A stretch of 51,741 bases of DNA. Origin: Verrucomicrobiia bacterium (GTDB lineage: Bacteria; Verrucomicrobiota; Verrucomicrobiia; Limisphaerales; JADLHS01). The stretch covers positions 1-51,741 of the forward strand of contig WYBW01000153.1 in the NCBI GenBank assembly GCA_011525685.1, in the 5' to 3' direction. Below are positions 15,045 to 23,869 of the stretch, piece by piece. The translations under genes were made by a program, and so were the position numbers. Numbering within the stretch: position 1 is the stretch's first letter; each line of letters opens with the position of its first letter. Under the pieces are notes generated by a model. It had not been told where the DNA came from and did not search any database. It was given only the letters and a program-made list of their open reading frames with translations.

Positions 15045-18000
15045 CTAAAGATATTTTTCGATCGGCTCGGCTCCCAGCGTACCGCCCAGTTCGGTCAGGT
15101 AGGCAGGCGCTTCCACCTCTTGCAGCGTTTGGCGGGCGCGCGCCAGCCGGGCAGAGATGCCCAGACGCTCCGCCTCTTCCGCGTAACCGGCCCGTTTGAG
15201 AAAGCGCTCCAGATAATCCACGTGCCGCCGCCAGAGATGCCGGTCCACCGTCTGCTTCGCCTTCAGCCGCGCCGCGTACCAGTCGCTCGACAGCAGGTGG
15301 TCGCGGGTGAACAATCCGCGCACGTCAGAATGGTCAAGGCCTTTACCCTCCCACTGATCGTGCAACATGATGTGCAAGAGCGCCCGCAAGGGCGGGCAGG
15401 CCTGGTTCACGCTGCCGTCGTCGAAGTACATTTTCGCGACGCGCTTCTGGGTGGCGACGATGTTGTCCATGCCGTCCACGAAAATGTCCAGGCTCTGCAA
15501 TTCCGGTTTGAGCATTTCCTCGGTGAACACGGCGTGCGGATGGTTGAACACGCGGCCAAAGAATGTGCGGACGAACCGCGCGTTGATGCGATAGCCCAGG
15601 CGGCTGGCCAGAATCTTCCGGCCAGCGTGCTCGAAATCCTCGCACTTTTCGAGGCAGCGTTCGGCGATCAGAAATGTCGGGTCGCGCTCCGCCGCCGTCA
15701 TCCGGCACCAGACCTCGGGCACGATTAGGCTGATGTCGTGGTCCACGCGCAATTTCGGGCCGACATAACCGGCGGCGGTGACGAAGGCGTGATGGCCGGT
15801 GAGAATGAACGACACCAGCGCGTTGTTCAGGTCAATGATCGGCGGCAACGCGTTGAACGGCCCCTTGGTGAGCGCGCCCTCCGAGCCGGCCCCCGTGGTG
15901 GAAGGCGATTTGCCGGTCATGCTGCAGATAAACTCCATGAACAGTTCCGGCAGTTCGAAGTAGTGGATGGGATTGTAACAGGCGAGCGGGCGGATGCCGG
16001 TTGTGGGACAGGCATCTTGCCTGTCCGTTGACCGGCTGGAAGCCTGTCCCACGATCGTTTCGGGCGGATTGTTGCGTCGGCCCGGCAGCACGGCGGCCAC
16101 GGGATTAAGAACCGGCTGACCCGGCGGCACGCGGCGGCGCAGACGCACTCCTCGCTCGGCCAGATAACTTTCGCGCGGTTGGAGCAGGTCGGGACGGATT
16201 TGCAGGTAACGCGGATTCTTGCCCGGCTTGCCGTCCACCAGCCGTGGATGCGCGGTGCAAACGAAATAGGCGGGGCTGCCGTTCGCGGCCACGTCCTGGA
16301 TCAGCGCCTGCATCGGCGGCGTGAACTGGTTGAACCCGACGGCGTCTTCCATCAATTCGGTGGCGGCCCCGGCGGGCAGAGGCTCGTAGTTCGAGAAAAA
16401 GTTGTCCAGCCGGGCAAAGTCCGATTCGGTGACCTTGTCGTAGCCGCGATGAATGGCGTCGTCCGGGCGCTGAAACAGCCGGGCCTCGGCGTTTTGGACG
16501 AACTTCAACGCCGGGGCGTTGTCCGCGGGTGGTTCCGCTTCATCCGGATCCTCGCCGGGAGAGGAGAGGCAGAAGGCTGCGATCGCGCCGGGCGGCGCCA
16601 CCACCGAGGCCGTGATGTCATCCTCGGCCTGGATTTTGACCGCGGGATGGAAATCCTTCCGCAGGCCGAAGGTGCGCCAGGAACCGTCGGCCTCGAATCC
16701 CACGCGCAGGTAGGTGGTGATGAGCCGGCGGTTGTCGCATTTCAATTCGTTCGCTGGTTTGCCATTGATGATGTCCACGCTGAAATGCTCGCGCCAGTTC
16801 GCGCCCCACTCGGGCTTGTAGTAGCGCTTCACCACGAAGACCAGTTCCTTGAGATACTGCGGAATGCTGTCGAGCCAGGCGTTGTATGCGGGCTTGTAGT
16901 CGTGCTCGTCCGGCGTCAACAACTTGATGACCGAACCCAGCGAACGTTCGGCGCTCAGGATGGGCCGCTGGTCGTCGCGCGCCGGTTCGGTGAACCGGTC
17001 GCCGTAATCGCGGGTCAGCAACTCCGCCACCTGGTCGAAGTCCTTCTTGAAGTCGGCGACGAACACCGGGCCGGTCAAAATGGCGTCGGTGATGGGTTTG
17101 GAGATTTCGGATTTGCCGCCGCCCGAAACGGTGCAGGGTTTGTGGCAGAGAATGCCCTCGGCCACCGTGCCCACCAGCCGCCAACTGCGGTTGATGCCCG
17201 GCTTTTCCATGTGAACCTTGTAGCCGGACGGACGGACATACGTCTTGCCGGGCAGCAACTTGATCGAACGCTCCGTCTGCCCGTTGCTCCAGAAGATTCG
17301 CTGCTTGTGCAAATCGAACCGCGCGTCCTCGGGCACGTAAACGATGTCCGGATATGTCCGGTCCACAGCGTAGCCCTCCGGCCGCACGTCCAATGAATCG
17401 CCATAAAGGGCGCTGGCCTCCGCGAAGGTGTGCCCGCGCCGCCGGACGTGGGTGTCGCCGCTGAACTCCTCGCCCAGATCGAAAGCCGGGAACACCAGGG
17501 CGCCGCCCGCGTGCTCCTCCTCGCACAAGCCGAACAGATTCGCCGCGAAACTGATCTGCGTTTTGACCTCCTTCTTGCAATAGCCGAAATAGTTGTCCGC
17601 AATGAGGGTCACCATGACGCCGGTGTGGTCGCGGCAGGTGAGCTTGAACGCCTGGCCGTGGTTGTAGAACTCGCCTTCGTCCTTCCAGCACATCCCGTCG
17701 CGGCGCTGGCGCTCGCTGGCCTGATCCCAGTGCGGCAGGCCGGCCTCCCGCTTGGTGATGCTGGTCAAATGCGGCGCCAGGATCACGCAGCCGGTGTGGC
17801 CGGTCCAATGGTCCGCGTCCAATCCCGCGTCGTTCTCGGGCAGGTGGGGATCGCCGCCGTTGCCGAAAATGGTTTCGACAAAATCCAGGTTGCTGACGAG
17901 GCTGCCGGGCGCGAAGAAACGGACCTCCATTGTCTTGCGCGGCGTGAATCCCGGCACCTCCGGGCAGACCACGGGCCGCAGCAGCAACGAGACGAAACAC

Positions 18001-18557
18001 TCGGCGGGCTGCGCCTGCGTGGAGGTGAACGGCAACCGCAAGAGACTGCGCGGCGGGTTGAAGGCGAGACTCAGCATCTTTCCGAAGACGGCCATCGGGA
18101 CGCCGACCTTGTCGGCGGGAATCGGCAGGCCGCCTTCGGTGATGTGAAAGATGCCGGCGGTGGTGCGGCGGTCGCTCCTCGGGTTGTGCAGCACTCCTTG
18201 TTTGACGCGATAGGAGTGGACGATCTCGGATGAGAACTCGTCGCGATCCACCGGCAGGGAGAGGGTGCGCGCCAGGCCGGGGCGATCGAGCGTGAACGTG
18301 CGGATGGGGAGCTTGGGGACGGGCACCTCCTGAAGATAATCATAGAGAAAGGTCTGAATGCGGCGATCCGCCGGGCAGAGGTGATTGGCCAGCAGTCGTT
18401 CCTTCTCGCGATACTGCGCCACCAGCCCGGACACGATGTCGGAGAACTCCGGATGGGTGGTGCCCGCCACCGGCGGATACCCGAGCAGCGCCAGCTTGAA
18501 GTTGATGTACGAGAGCAACGGGCTGGCTGGAGGACTCCCGGACTTCGGCTGATCCAT
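15045..18557 (-). CDS. Probable PPi-type phosphoenolpyruvate carboxykinase-like protein
   Basis: A single large protein, 1170 residues from the ATG at 18557; a GAGAGAAG about 8 bases upstream favours this start over ATGs at 18563 and 18575. I see no signal peptide or TM segment, so it is probably cytosolic. Conserved-looking segments are DNYFGYCKKEVKTQISFAAN (20 residues), GLCEEEHAGGALVFP, YKVHMEKPGINRSWRL, and a P-loop-like VSGGGKSEISK at about residues 475-485. From memory these resemble the ~1130-residue pyrophosphate-dependent PEPCK family of Propionibacterium and Entamoeba, which interconverts PEP + CO2 + Pi and oxaloacetate + PPi and has no similarity to ATP/GTP PEPCK. The product name is an inference; the large conserved enzyme is not in doubt. 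An in-frame 50-bp repeat sits at 16003-16052. Confidence 0.55.
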   Translation of the reverse strand: MDQPKSGSPPASPLLSYINFKLALLGYPPVAGTTHPEFSDIVSGLVAQYREKERLLANHLCPADRRIQTFLYDYLQEVPVPKLPIRTFTLDRPGLARTLSLPVDRDEFSSEIVHSYRVKQGVLHNPRSDRRTTAGIFHITEGGLPIPADKVGVPMAVFGKMLSLAFNPPRSLLRLPFTSTQAQPAECFVSLLLRPVVCPEVPGFTPRKTMEVRFFAPGSLVSNLDFVETIFGNGGDPHLPENDAGLDADHWTGHTGCVILAPHLTSITKREAGLPHWDQASERQRRDGMCWKDEGEFYNHGQAFKLTCRDHTGVMVTLIADNYFGYCKKEVKTQISFAANLFGLCEEEHAGGALVFPAFDLGEEFSGDTHVRRRGHTFAEASALYGDSLDVRPEGYAVDRTYPDIVYVPEDARFDLHKQRIFWSNGQTERSIKLLPGKTYVRPSGYKVHMEKPGINRSWRLVGTVAEGILCHKPCTVSGGGKSEISKPITDAILTGPVFVADFKKDFDQVAELLTRDYGDRFTEPARDDQRPILSAERSLGSVIKLLTPDEHDYKPAYNAWLDSIPQYLKELVFVVKRYYKPEWGANWREHFSVDIINGKPANELKCDNRRLITTYLRVGFEADGSWRTFGLRKDFHPAVKIQAEDDITASVVAPPGAIAAFCLSSPGEDPDEAEPPADNAPALKFVQNAEARLFQRPDDAIHRGYDKVTESDFARLDNFFSNYEPLPAGAATELMEDAVGFNQFTPPMQALIQDVAANGSPAYFVCTAHPRLVDGKPGKNPRYLQIRPDLLQPRESYLAERGVRLRRRVPPGQPVLNPVAAVLPGRRNNPPETIVGQASSRSTDRQDACPTTGIRPLACYNPIHYFELPELFMEFICSMTGKSPSTTGAGSEGALTKGPFNALPPIIDLNNALVSFILTGHHAFVTAAGYVGPKLRVDHDISLIVPEVWCRMTAAERDPTFLIAERCLEKCEDFEHAGRKILASRLGYRINARFVRTFFGRVFNHPHAVFTEEMLKPELQSLDIFVDGMDNIVATQKRVAKMYFDDGSVNQACPPLRALLHIMLHDQWEGKGLDHSDVRGLFTRDHLLSSDWYAARLKAKQTVDRHLWRRHVDYLERFLKRAGYAEEAERLGISARLARARQTLQEVEAPAYLTELGGTLGAEPIEKYL
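16003..16052. repeat. 50-bp inverted-repeat element inside the PEPCK-like gene (insertion g)
   Basis: Perfect 11-bp terminal inverted repeats, GTGGGACAGGC at 16003-16013 and GCCTGTCCCAC at 16042-16052, match the ends of the element at 12847-12926. In the PEPCK-like reading frame the region is translated through without a stop (GQASSRSTDRQDACPTTG), interrupting an otherwise conserved protein. Confidence 0.88.
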
Positions 18558-18575
18558 GGTCATGACTTCTCTCAT

Positions 18576-18885
18576 GTACTTGAACGGCCATTATCGCCAC
18601 CATCGTCCGGGAAGCCAATGCGATTCAACCCGCGAGGATGAAGCCGGGCGTCTCTCGGCACTTGTCAGTCCGCCCGTCTGCCGGATCGCGGATTTCCAAC
18701 CCGCAAACGCGGCGAACTCCTGGCCTGCCACGCCGGGCCTGGGCCAGCGGACTGGAAGTCGGCGATACCGCCGGTTGGGAAACCTGCGCTCCGCCAGGAA
18801 TGCCTGCCTGCAATAAACTGAGATGCGCCTGTTCGCTTCACCACCCGTCATTTACTTTCGTGCCCGCGGCTGTTAGAAGCATCCC
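18576..18885. other. Divergent intergenic region containing repeat copy B
   Basis: This region separates the minus-strand PEPCK-like gene from kdsA on the plus strand, so it must hold both promoters. Most of the middle is the dispersed repeat at 18676-18790. No ORF or convincing promoter boxes are visible; the stretch 18820-18885 directly upstream of kdsA is the most likely place for its promoter. Confidence 0.5.
18676..18790 (-). repeat. Dispersed hairpin repeat, copy B (inverted relative to copy A)
   Basis: The reverse complement of this stretch aligns without gaps to bases 1-115 of the window with about nine mismatches. It contains the same hairpins with TCC/GGA loops (for example around 18748-18764 and 18687-18703), several with single stem mismatches. 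Confidence 0.88.
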
Positions 18886-19701
18886 GTGCTTGATGAGGCG
18901 GACATTTGGAAAGCCCTGACCACACGGTCCCGGCTCACGCTCATTGCCGGACCGTGCGTGATCGAAAGCGAGGCGCTCTGTCTTGAAGTGGCCGCCGCGC
19001 TCAAACGAGCCTGCGCGCGTCTGGGGATCTTCTACGTCTTCAAGGCCAGTTTCGACAAAGCCAATCGCACTTCGGCAAGATCCTTTCGCGGGCCCGGCTT
19101 GGAGGCCGGTCTCGCCGTGCTGGACAAAGTGCGCGCGCAAGTCGGGGTGCCGGTGCTGACGGACATTCACACCGAGGCGCAGGCCGCGGTGGCGGGCGAA
19201 GTTGTGGACATCGTGCAAATTCCCGCATTCTTGTGCCGGCAGACGGATTTGCTCGAAGCCGCCGCCGTGACCGGCAAAATCGTGAATGTGAAGAAAGGCC
19301 AGTTCCTCGCGCCAGCCGACCTGGGACCGGTGGTGGAAAAAATCAGGCGGGCCGGCGGTCGGAGAATTCTGCTCACGGAACGCGGCAACTCGTTCGGCTA
19401 CCACAATCTCGTGGCTGACATGCGCTCAATTCCGATCCTCCAACGTTTCGGCTGGCCGGTGATTTTTGACGCCACGCATTCCGTCCAGCTCCCGGGCGGC
19501 GCCGGCGACCGGTCCAGCGGCCAGCGGGAATTCGCCCCGGTCCTGGCCCGCGCCGCCCTGGCCGCGGGTGCTCGGGGACTGTTCGTGGAAACGCATCCGC
19601 GTCCCGATCGGGCGTTGAGCGACGGTCCCAACATGATTCCGTTGAGGGAAATGCCGGCGCTGCTTCGCGATTGTCACCGCGTGTTCAACGCCGTTCGCTG
19701 A
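18886..19701 (+). CDS. kdsA: 3-deoxy-8-phosphooctulonate (Kdo-8-P) synthase
   Basis: KdsA condenses PEP and D-arabinose 5-phosphate into Kdo-8-phosphate, the first committed step to Kdo of the LPS core. The 271 residues show all family blocks: LIAGPCVIESEAL (~19-31), KASFDKANRTSARSFRGPGL, VLTDIHTEAQA, QIPAFLCRQTDLL, NVKKGQFLAP, TERGNSFGYHNLVADMR and FDATHSVQLPGG. The Cys in AGPC (residue 24) is the metal ligand that marks the metal-dependent class, as in Aquifex; the E. coli type has Asn there. The start is GTG at 18886, and no better start is upstream. The OstA-like gene begins 36 bp downstream, forming an LPS biogenesis unit. Confidence 0.95.
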   Translation: MLDEADIWKALTTRSRLTLIAGPCVIESEALCLEVAAALKRACARLGIFYVFKASFDKANRTSARSFRGPGLEAGLAVLDKVRAQVGVPVLTDIHTEAQAAVAGEVVDIVQIPAFLCRQTDLLEAAAVTGKIVNVKKGQFLAPADLGPVVEKIRRAGGRRILLTERGNSFGYHNLVADMRSIPILQRFGWPVIFDATHSVQLPGGAGDRSSGQREFAPVLARAALAAGARGLFVETHPRPDRALSDGPNMIPLREMPALLRDCHRVFNAVR

Positions 19702-19737
19702 CCAAACGACGCACCTGCATCCCGACGCAGATTACTG

Positions 19738-21648
19738 ATGGCAACGAAGTCAACAACCCGATTGAGCCTCTGGGCCTTGGCCATCGTCGGCCTGTGCTGG
19801 CTGGCCGCTGACGGAGCGGCCCAGACGCAGACGGTGCCGGTTGTGACGGTGTCGGGCTTTTCGGCCAGCGGCTACCACCCGGCGCCGAATCACACCCGGC
19901 TGAAGTTTCAGATCACCGGGGCGCGCGCCCAGCCCGAGGCTGGCAACCGGGTGCGGGTGACCGAAGCGCGGGTACAGAGTTTTCGCGTGTCCGGCGAGCC
20001 GGAGATGATCATCATCGCCCCCGACTGTGTGTACAACCCCTCGCAACGCACCGCCACGTCTCCCGGACGATTGGAAGTGCGGACCGGCGACAACCGGTTC
20101 TCGGTTGAGGGCGAGGGATTCCTCTGGCGGGGGGATGAATCCACACTCACGATTTCCAACCAGGTCCGCTCAGTGATCCACCGCTCCACGAATGCCGTCC
20201 CGGACGACGCGCGCCTGCCGCTGATCATCACCGCCCGGCAGTTTGAATTCGACCGGCTCAATTACCGGGGCGTTTATCGCGGGGACGTTCACGGCGACGA
20301 CCCGGAAATGGAGTTTTCCTGCGGGGCGCTCACCGCGTCCGCTTCCACCAACAGCGAAACGTTCGATCTGCTCCTGGCCGAGCAGGACGTGGTGCTCGTG
20401 GGCAAGAAGGACGGGCTGCGGGCCACCGGCGACCGCGCCATTTACACCCGGGCGGATGAACGCATGGTGTTGAGCGGTCGGACGGCCTGGAATCAGGGTC
20501 GCCAAGAGGGCCGGGCTGACCACGTCACGCTTCACCGACGCGAGCAAATCCTGGAACTGGAGGGCAGCGTTGCGTTGCGCGCGCCGCGCGAGAGCCTCGG
20601 CCTGGGAGGCTTTCTTCTTTCCGCCACAAACGCTCCGTCGGCAACGGTGGACGATTCGCCGTTGGTGGACTTGTACGCCGCGCGGTTTCATCATTTTCCC
20701 GCGCGCTCGAATCTCACGGTCATCGAGGGCGGAGTCCGGATCGTAGAGCTCACCAACCAGCTCACCTGCGACAAGCTCACGGTGCAGTCGCCTTCGCCGA
20801 CCAACCAGACCGCGGTCGCCGAGGGCAACGTCGTGATTTCTCAGGGCACGCAGGGGCACGGCATCCGATCCGAGCGCGCGGTTTATACCAAGGCGGATGA
20901 CAAGATGGTCTTCACCGGTCAACCCGCGTGGAAGCTGGATCGCAGCGACGGCCGCGCCGACCGGCTGACGGTCCACAACGCCACCCGGGAAATTCATGCC
21001 GAGGGCAACGTGGCCACCAAGGTCACGCTGGGGGAGCAGCAGGGGAGCCTGCTTGACTTCTTTCCCGCAGCCGGCCAACCCGGCGAAGGTCCCACCGTGA
21101 TCGAAGTGTTCGCCCGCGAACTTACGGCCAAAGACCGGCAGGTGGTGTTTCAGGGCGATGCGCGCGCCCATCAATCGCCGCTCACCGGCACCGAACCGCG
21201 CTTGCGCAGCGATACGTTTGAGATCCGGTTCGCGGCCGAAACCAACCGCGTGGAATCCCTCCGGGCCGTGCGAAACGTCGTTTATGAACAAGGCACGCCG
21301 GGTCTGACCAACGGCCCGGATGCGCACCGCAAGCTGTCCACCCGGCTGCTCACCGCGCGCACCGACCCGGTTTCCGGCGGACTCGCCGACCTGATGGCCG
21401 AGGGCGACGTGCGCATCGAGCAAGCGGGAAGTCTCGCCACTGGTGAGCGCGCCGCTTATAGTGCCGCCCGCGACAGCTTTGAAGTGACCGGGCAACCGAC
21501 CCTGACCACGCCGCAGATGGTCATCACGGATGCGCGAAGCCTGGTCTGGGACAAGGCTCGAAACCGGTTCGCCGCCACGGCGCCCTACCGCATCCGCCTG
21601 GAGAGCGCCGATTTGAAACAGCCTTTGGGCAGACTGGAAAAACGCTGA
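19738..21648 (+). CDS. OstA/LptA-like LPS transport periplasmic protein (long form)
   Basis: 636 residues with an N-terminal signal peptide (SLWALAIVGLCWLAADGAAQ, cleavage probably near residue 29). The mature part consists of repeated OstA/LptA-type beta-jellyroll units. Examples of the internal repeat are MVLSGRTAWNQGRQEGRADH and MVFTGQPAWKLDRSDGRADR, each followed by a strand ending in EGNV/EGSV. Ordinary LptA is ~185 residues; this one is more than three times longer, so it may form a longer periplasmic bridge or combine LptA with LptC-like roles. It lies directly upstream of lptB (1 bp between stop and start), which strongly supports a role in LPS transport. There is no transmembrane barrel, so it is not LptD. 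Confidence 0.82.
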   Translation: MATKSTTRLSLWALAIVGLCWLAADGAAQTQTVPVVTVSGFSASGYHPAPNHTRLKFQITGARAQPEAGNRVRVTEARVQSFRVSGEPEMIIIAPDCVYNPSQRTATSPGRLEVRTGDNRFSVEGEGFLWRGDESTLTISNQVRSVIHRSTNAVPDDARLPLIITARQFEFDRLNYRGVYRGDVHGDDPEMEFSCGALTASASTNSETFDLLLAEQDVVLVGKKDGLRATGDRAIYTRADERMVLSGRTAWNQGRQEGRADHVTLHRREQILELEGSVALRAPRESLGLGGFLLSATNAPSATVDDSPLVDLYAARFHHFPARSNLTVIEGGVRIVELTNQLTCDKLTVQSPSPTNQTAVAEGNVVISQGTQGHGIRSERAVYTKADDKMVFTGQPAWKLDRSDGRADRLTVHNATREIHAEGNVATKVTLGEQQGSLLDFFPAAGQPGEGPTVIEVFARELTAKDRQVVFQGDARAHQSPLTGTEPRLRSDTFEIRFAAETNRVESLRAVRNVVYEQGTPGLTNGPDAHRKLSTRLLTARTDPVSGGLADLMAEGDVRIEQAGSLATGERAAYSAARDSFEVTGQPTLTTPQMVITDARSLVWDKARNRFAATAPYRIRLESADLKQPLGRLEKR

Positions 21649-21649
21649 C

Positions 21650-22444
21650 ATGGCCGAAACCACCGCCAGGACGGAATTGAAACCGGACACGCCGGGCGCG
21701 CCCGATACCGCCGCGGCTTCCGGGGCGTTGTTGAACACGGCCGGGCTGGTCAAGGAATACCGCGCCCGCCGCGTGGTCAACAAGGTTTCCATCTTCGTGA
21801 ACCCGGGCGAGATCGTCGGGCTGCTCGGCCCGAACGGCGCGGGCAAGACCACCACCTTCAACATGGTGGTCGGCGTCGTGAAGCCGGACGAAGGCCGGGT
21901 GAATTTTCAGGCGCGCGACATCACCCGTCTGCCCATGCACCAGCGCGCGCGACTGGGCATCGGTTATCTCACGCAGGAACCCTCGGTGTTTCGCAAGCTC
22001 ACCGTCGAGCAAAACATCCTGGCCATCCTGGAAACGTGCAAACTGAACGGCCAGGAACGGGCGGTGCGGTTGAAATACCTCCTCGAGGAACTGGACCTGA
22101 CCCCGCTGGCCCGGAGCAAAGCCTACACGCTCAGCGGCGGTGAGAAGAGACGGTTGGAAATCACGCGGGCACTGGTCACCAGCCCCAGGTTGATGTTGCT
22201 GGACGAACCGTTCAGCGGCATTGACCCCATCGCGGTCTATGAAGTGCAGAAGATCGTCCGCCGGCTGAAGGAACGCGGGTTGGGCATCCTGATCACCGAT
22301 CACAACGTGCGCGAGACGCTCAAGCTCATTGACCGCGGGTATATCATTCACAAGGGCGAAGTCTTGTGCGAAGGCACGGCGGACTATTTGGCGACCGACC
22401 CGAAGGCGCGGGAGATTTATCTCGGGCCGGAGTTTAACATGTGA
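21650..22444 (+). CDS. lptB: LPS export ABC transporter ATP-binding protein
   Basis: 264 residues of a classical ABC ATPase of the LptB/YhbG group. It has Walker A LLGPNGAGKTTTF, a Q-loop in YLTQEPSVFRKLTVEQN (a typical LptB motif), signature LSGGEKRRLEI, Walker B LMLLDEPFSGIDPIAV, and a switch His in ITDHNVRETL. It powers extraction of LPS from the inner membrane with LptFG, which are not in this window. About 25 residues of Ala/Thr/Pro-rich sequence precede the domain and are not needed for the fold, so a later start is possible. It is coupled with the OstA-like gene upstream. Confidence 0.95.
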   Translation: MAETTARTELKPDTPGAPDTAAASGALLNTAGLVKEYRARRVVNKVSIFVNPGEIVGLLGPNGAGKTTTFNMVVGVVKPDEGRVNFQARDITRLPMHQRARLGIGYLTQEPSVFRKLTVEQNILAILETCKLNGQERAVRLKYLLEELDLTPLARSKAYTLSGGEKRRLEITRALVTSPRLMLLDEPFSGIDPIAVYEVQKIVRRLKERGLGILITDHNVRETLKLIDRGYIIHKGEVLCEGTADYLATDPKAREIYLGPEFNM

Positions 22445-22571
22445 TTGAGAGTGGTAAGCATCCAGATCATGATCCAGTGCAGGATTAAGACTTAGAGCAG
22501 AAGACAGTTCCGCCCTCGGCGACCGCCTGCTCCTGATCTTGATCTCAAGCTCGATCTCAATGTAATCAGCC
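22445..22571. other. lptB-hprK spacer with a hexamer-like repeat
   Basis: 127 bp without a gene. Near its end four 6-base units GATCTT, GATCTC, AAGCTC, GATCTC run from 22535 to 22558, just before the hprK start. Their closeness to the start codon leaves little room for a ribosome site; none is obvious. Confidence 0.45.
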
Positions 22572-23519
22572 ATGCAACACGACACGATCACCGTCGAGCG
22601 GTTCTACACGGAACACGAGAGCGAGTTGAAGCTGAAGCTGCTGGCCGGCGCGGCGGGCCTGAAGCGCGTCATTCGCGAGCCGACCGTGAACCGCCCGGGC
22701 CTCATTCTGGCCGGATTCACCCGTTACTTCGCCTGGAAGCGCGTCCAGGCGCTCGGCAACGCGGACGCTTATTTCCTGAAGTCCCTTCCCGAGAAACAGC
22801 GCATCCAGCGTTACCAGGAGTTGCTGTCCTACAAGGTGCCCTGCCTGGTCTTCAGCCGGAATCTGCGCCCGGACCAGCATCTGTTGCGGGCGGCGGAGGC
22901 GGCGGACGTGCCGTTGTTCCAGACCCCCTTGATCACCATGAAGTTCATCAACCTGGCCACGCTCGCCCTGGAGATGATGTTCGCCCCGCGCGCCACCGAG
23001 ATGGGCAGCATGGTGGATATCCTCGGCGTGGGCGTCATCATCCGCGGCGAAAGCGGCATCGGCAAAAGCGAAAGCGTCCTGGCCCTCATCGAGCGCGGCT
23101 ACAGCCTGGTGGCCGACGACGTGACCAAGGTGACGCTGGTGGATGGGCGTGAGATCATCGGCACCAGCAGCGAAGTCACCCGCAACCACATGGAAGTGCG
23201 CGGCATCGGCATCATCAACGTGGCCGCCATGTTTGGCGTGAAGTGCATCCGCAAGGAAATGCGGGTGGACCTCGTCGTCTCCCTCAAGGCCTGGAACGAG
23301 GTGGCGGACGTGGACCGGTTGGGCATGGAGCAGGAAACCGTCAAGATTCTCGGCGTCGAGATTCCCCACATCACCCTGCCGGTGCGGCCCGGCCGCGACC
23401 TGGCCCGGCTCATCGAGGTCGCCGCCTTCCACACCAAACTCAAGGCCTCCGGCCACAACCCCGCCAAGGAACTCAACGACCGCCTGATCGCCCGGATGGC
23501 GTCGTCCGCGAAACTGTAG
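22572..23519 (+). CDS. hprK: HPr kinase/phosphorylase
   Basis: 315 residues. HprK phosphorylates a serine on HPr using ATP or PPi, and dephosphorylates it with Pi. The N-terminal domain has FTRYFAWKRVQALGNAD. The kinase domain has Walker A RGESGIGKSESVLAL (GESGIGKS begins at residue 159), LVADDVTKV with the general base Asp, and the HprK signature area EVRGIGIINVAAMFGVKC. The length is normal (~310). The substrate HPr is encoded 50 bp downstream. As no Enzyme I or sugar permease is nearby, the pair is probably regulatory, as proposed for many Gram-negative bacteria. Confidence 0.95.
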   Translation: MQHDTITVERFYTEHESELKLKLLAGAAGLKRVIREPTVNRPGLILAGFTRYFAWKRVQALGNADAYFLKSLPEKQRIQRYQELLSYKVPCLVFSRNLRPDQHLLRAAEAADVPLFQTPLITMKFINLATLALEMMFAPRATEMGSMVDILGVGVIIRGESGIGKSESVLALIERGYSLVADDVTKVTLVDGREIIGTSSEVTRNHMEVRGIGIINVAAMFGVKCIRKEMRVDLVVSLKAWNEVADVDRLGMEQETVKILGVEIPHITLPVRPGRDLARLIEVAAFHTKLKASGHNPAKELNDRLIARMASSAKL

Positions 23520-23569
23520 AATTCAATGGCGCGACCGGTGGTCTTTCAGTAATCCTTTGACGCGACCCG

Positions 23570-23869
23570 ATGAGTGCCAAGAAGTCGCCGGACAGCGGCG
23601 GAAATTCAACCAAAGAATTGACCGTCCAGAACAAGCTGGGCATCCACGCCCGGCCCGCCGCCATGTTTGTGAAGACCGCCAACCGGTTCGCCTGCGACAT
23701 CTTCGTCGAGAAGGACGGCGAGAAGGTCAACGGCAAGAGCATCATGGGTCTGATGATGCTGGCCGCCGGCCCGGGCAGCAAATTGACGGTGCATGCCGAG
23801 GGCCCGAACGCCTCCGAAGCCATCTCCGAACTGGAGAACCTCCTCAAACGCAAGTTTGACGAGGATTGA
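23570..23869 (+). CDS. HPr-like phosphocarrier protein
   Basis: 99 residues of the HPr family. The phospho-histidine motif NKLGIHARPAAMFV has the active His at residue 26 (His15 in standard numbering). The regulatory serine lies in GKSIMGLMMLAAGPGS, Ser57 (standard Ser46); the 31-residue spacing is as expected. The N-terminus has about ten extra polar residues. Both sites are intact, so it can be a substrate of the upstream HprK. Start ATG 23570. Confidence 0.95.
   Translation: MSAKKSPDSGGNSTKELTVQNKLGIHARPAAMFVKTANRFACDIFVEKDGEKVNGKSIMGLMMLAAGPGSKLTVHAEGPNASEAISELENLLKRKFDED

Noticed and set aside
14787..15728. Plus-strand open frame of 313 codons across gatC and the PEPCK-like gene
   Set aside because: It overlaps two well-supported minus-strand genes and has no recognisable domain.
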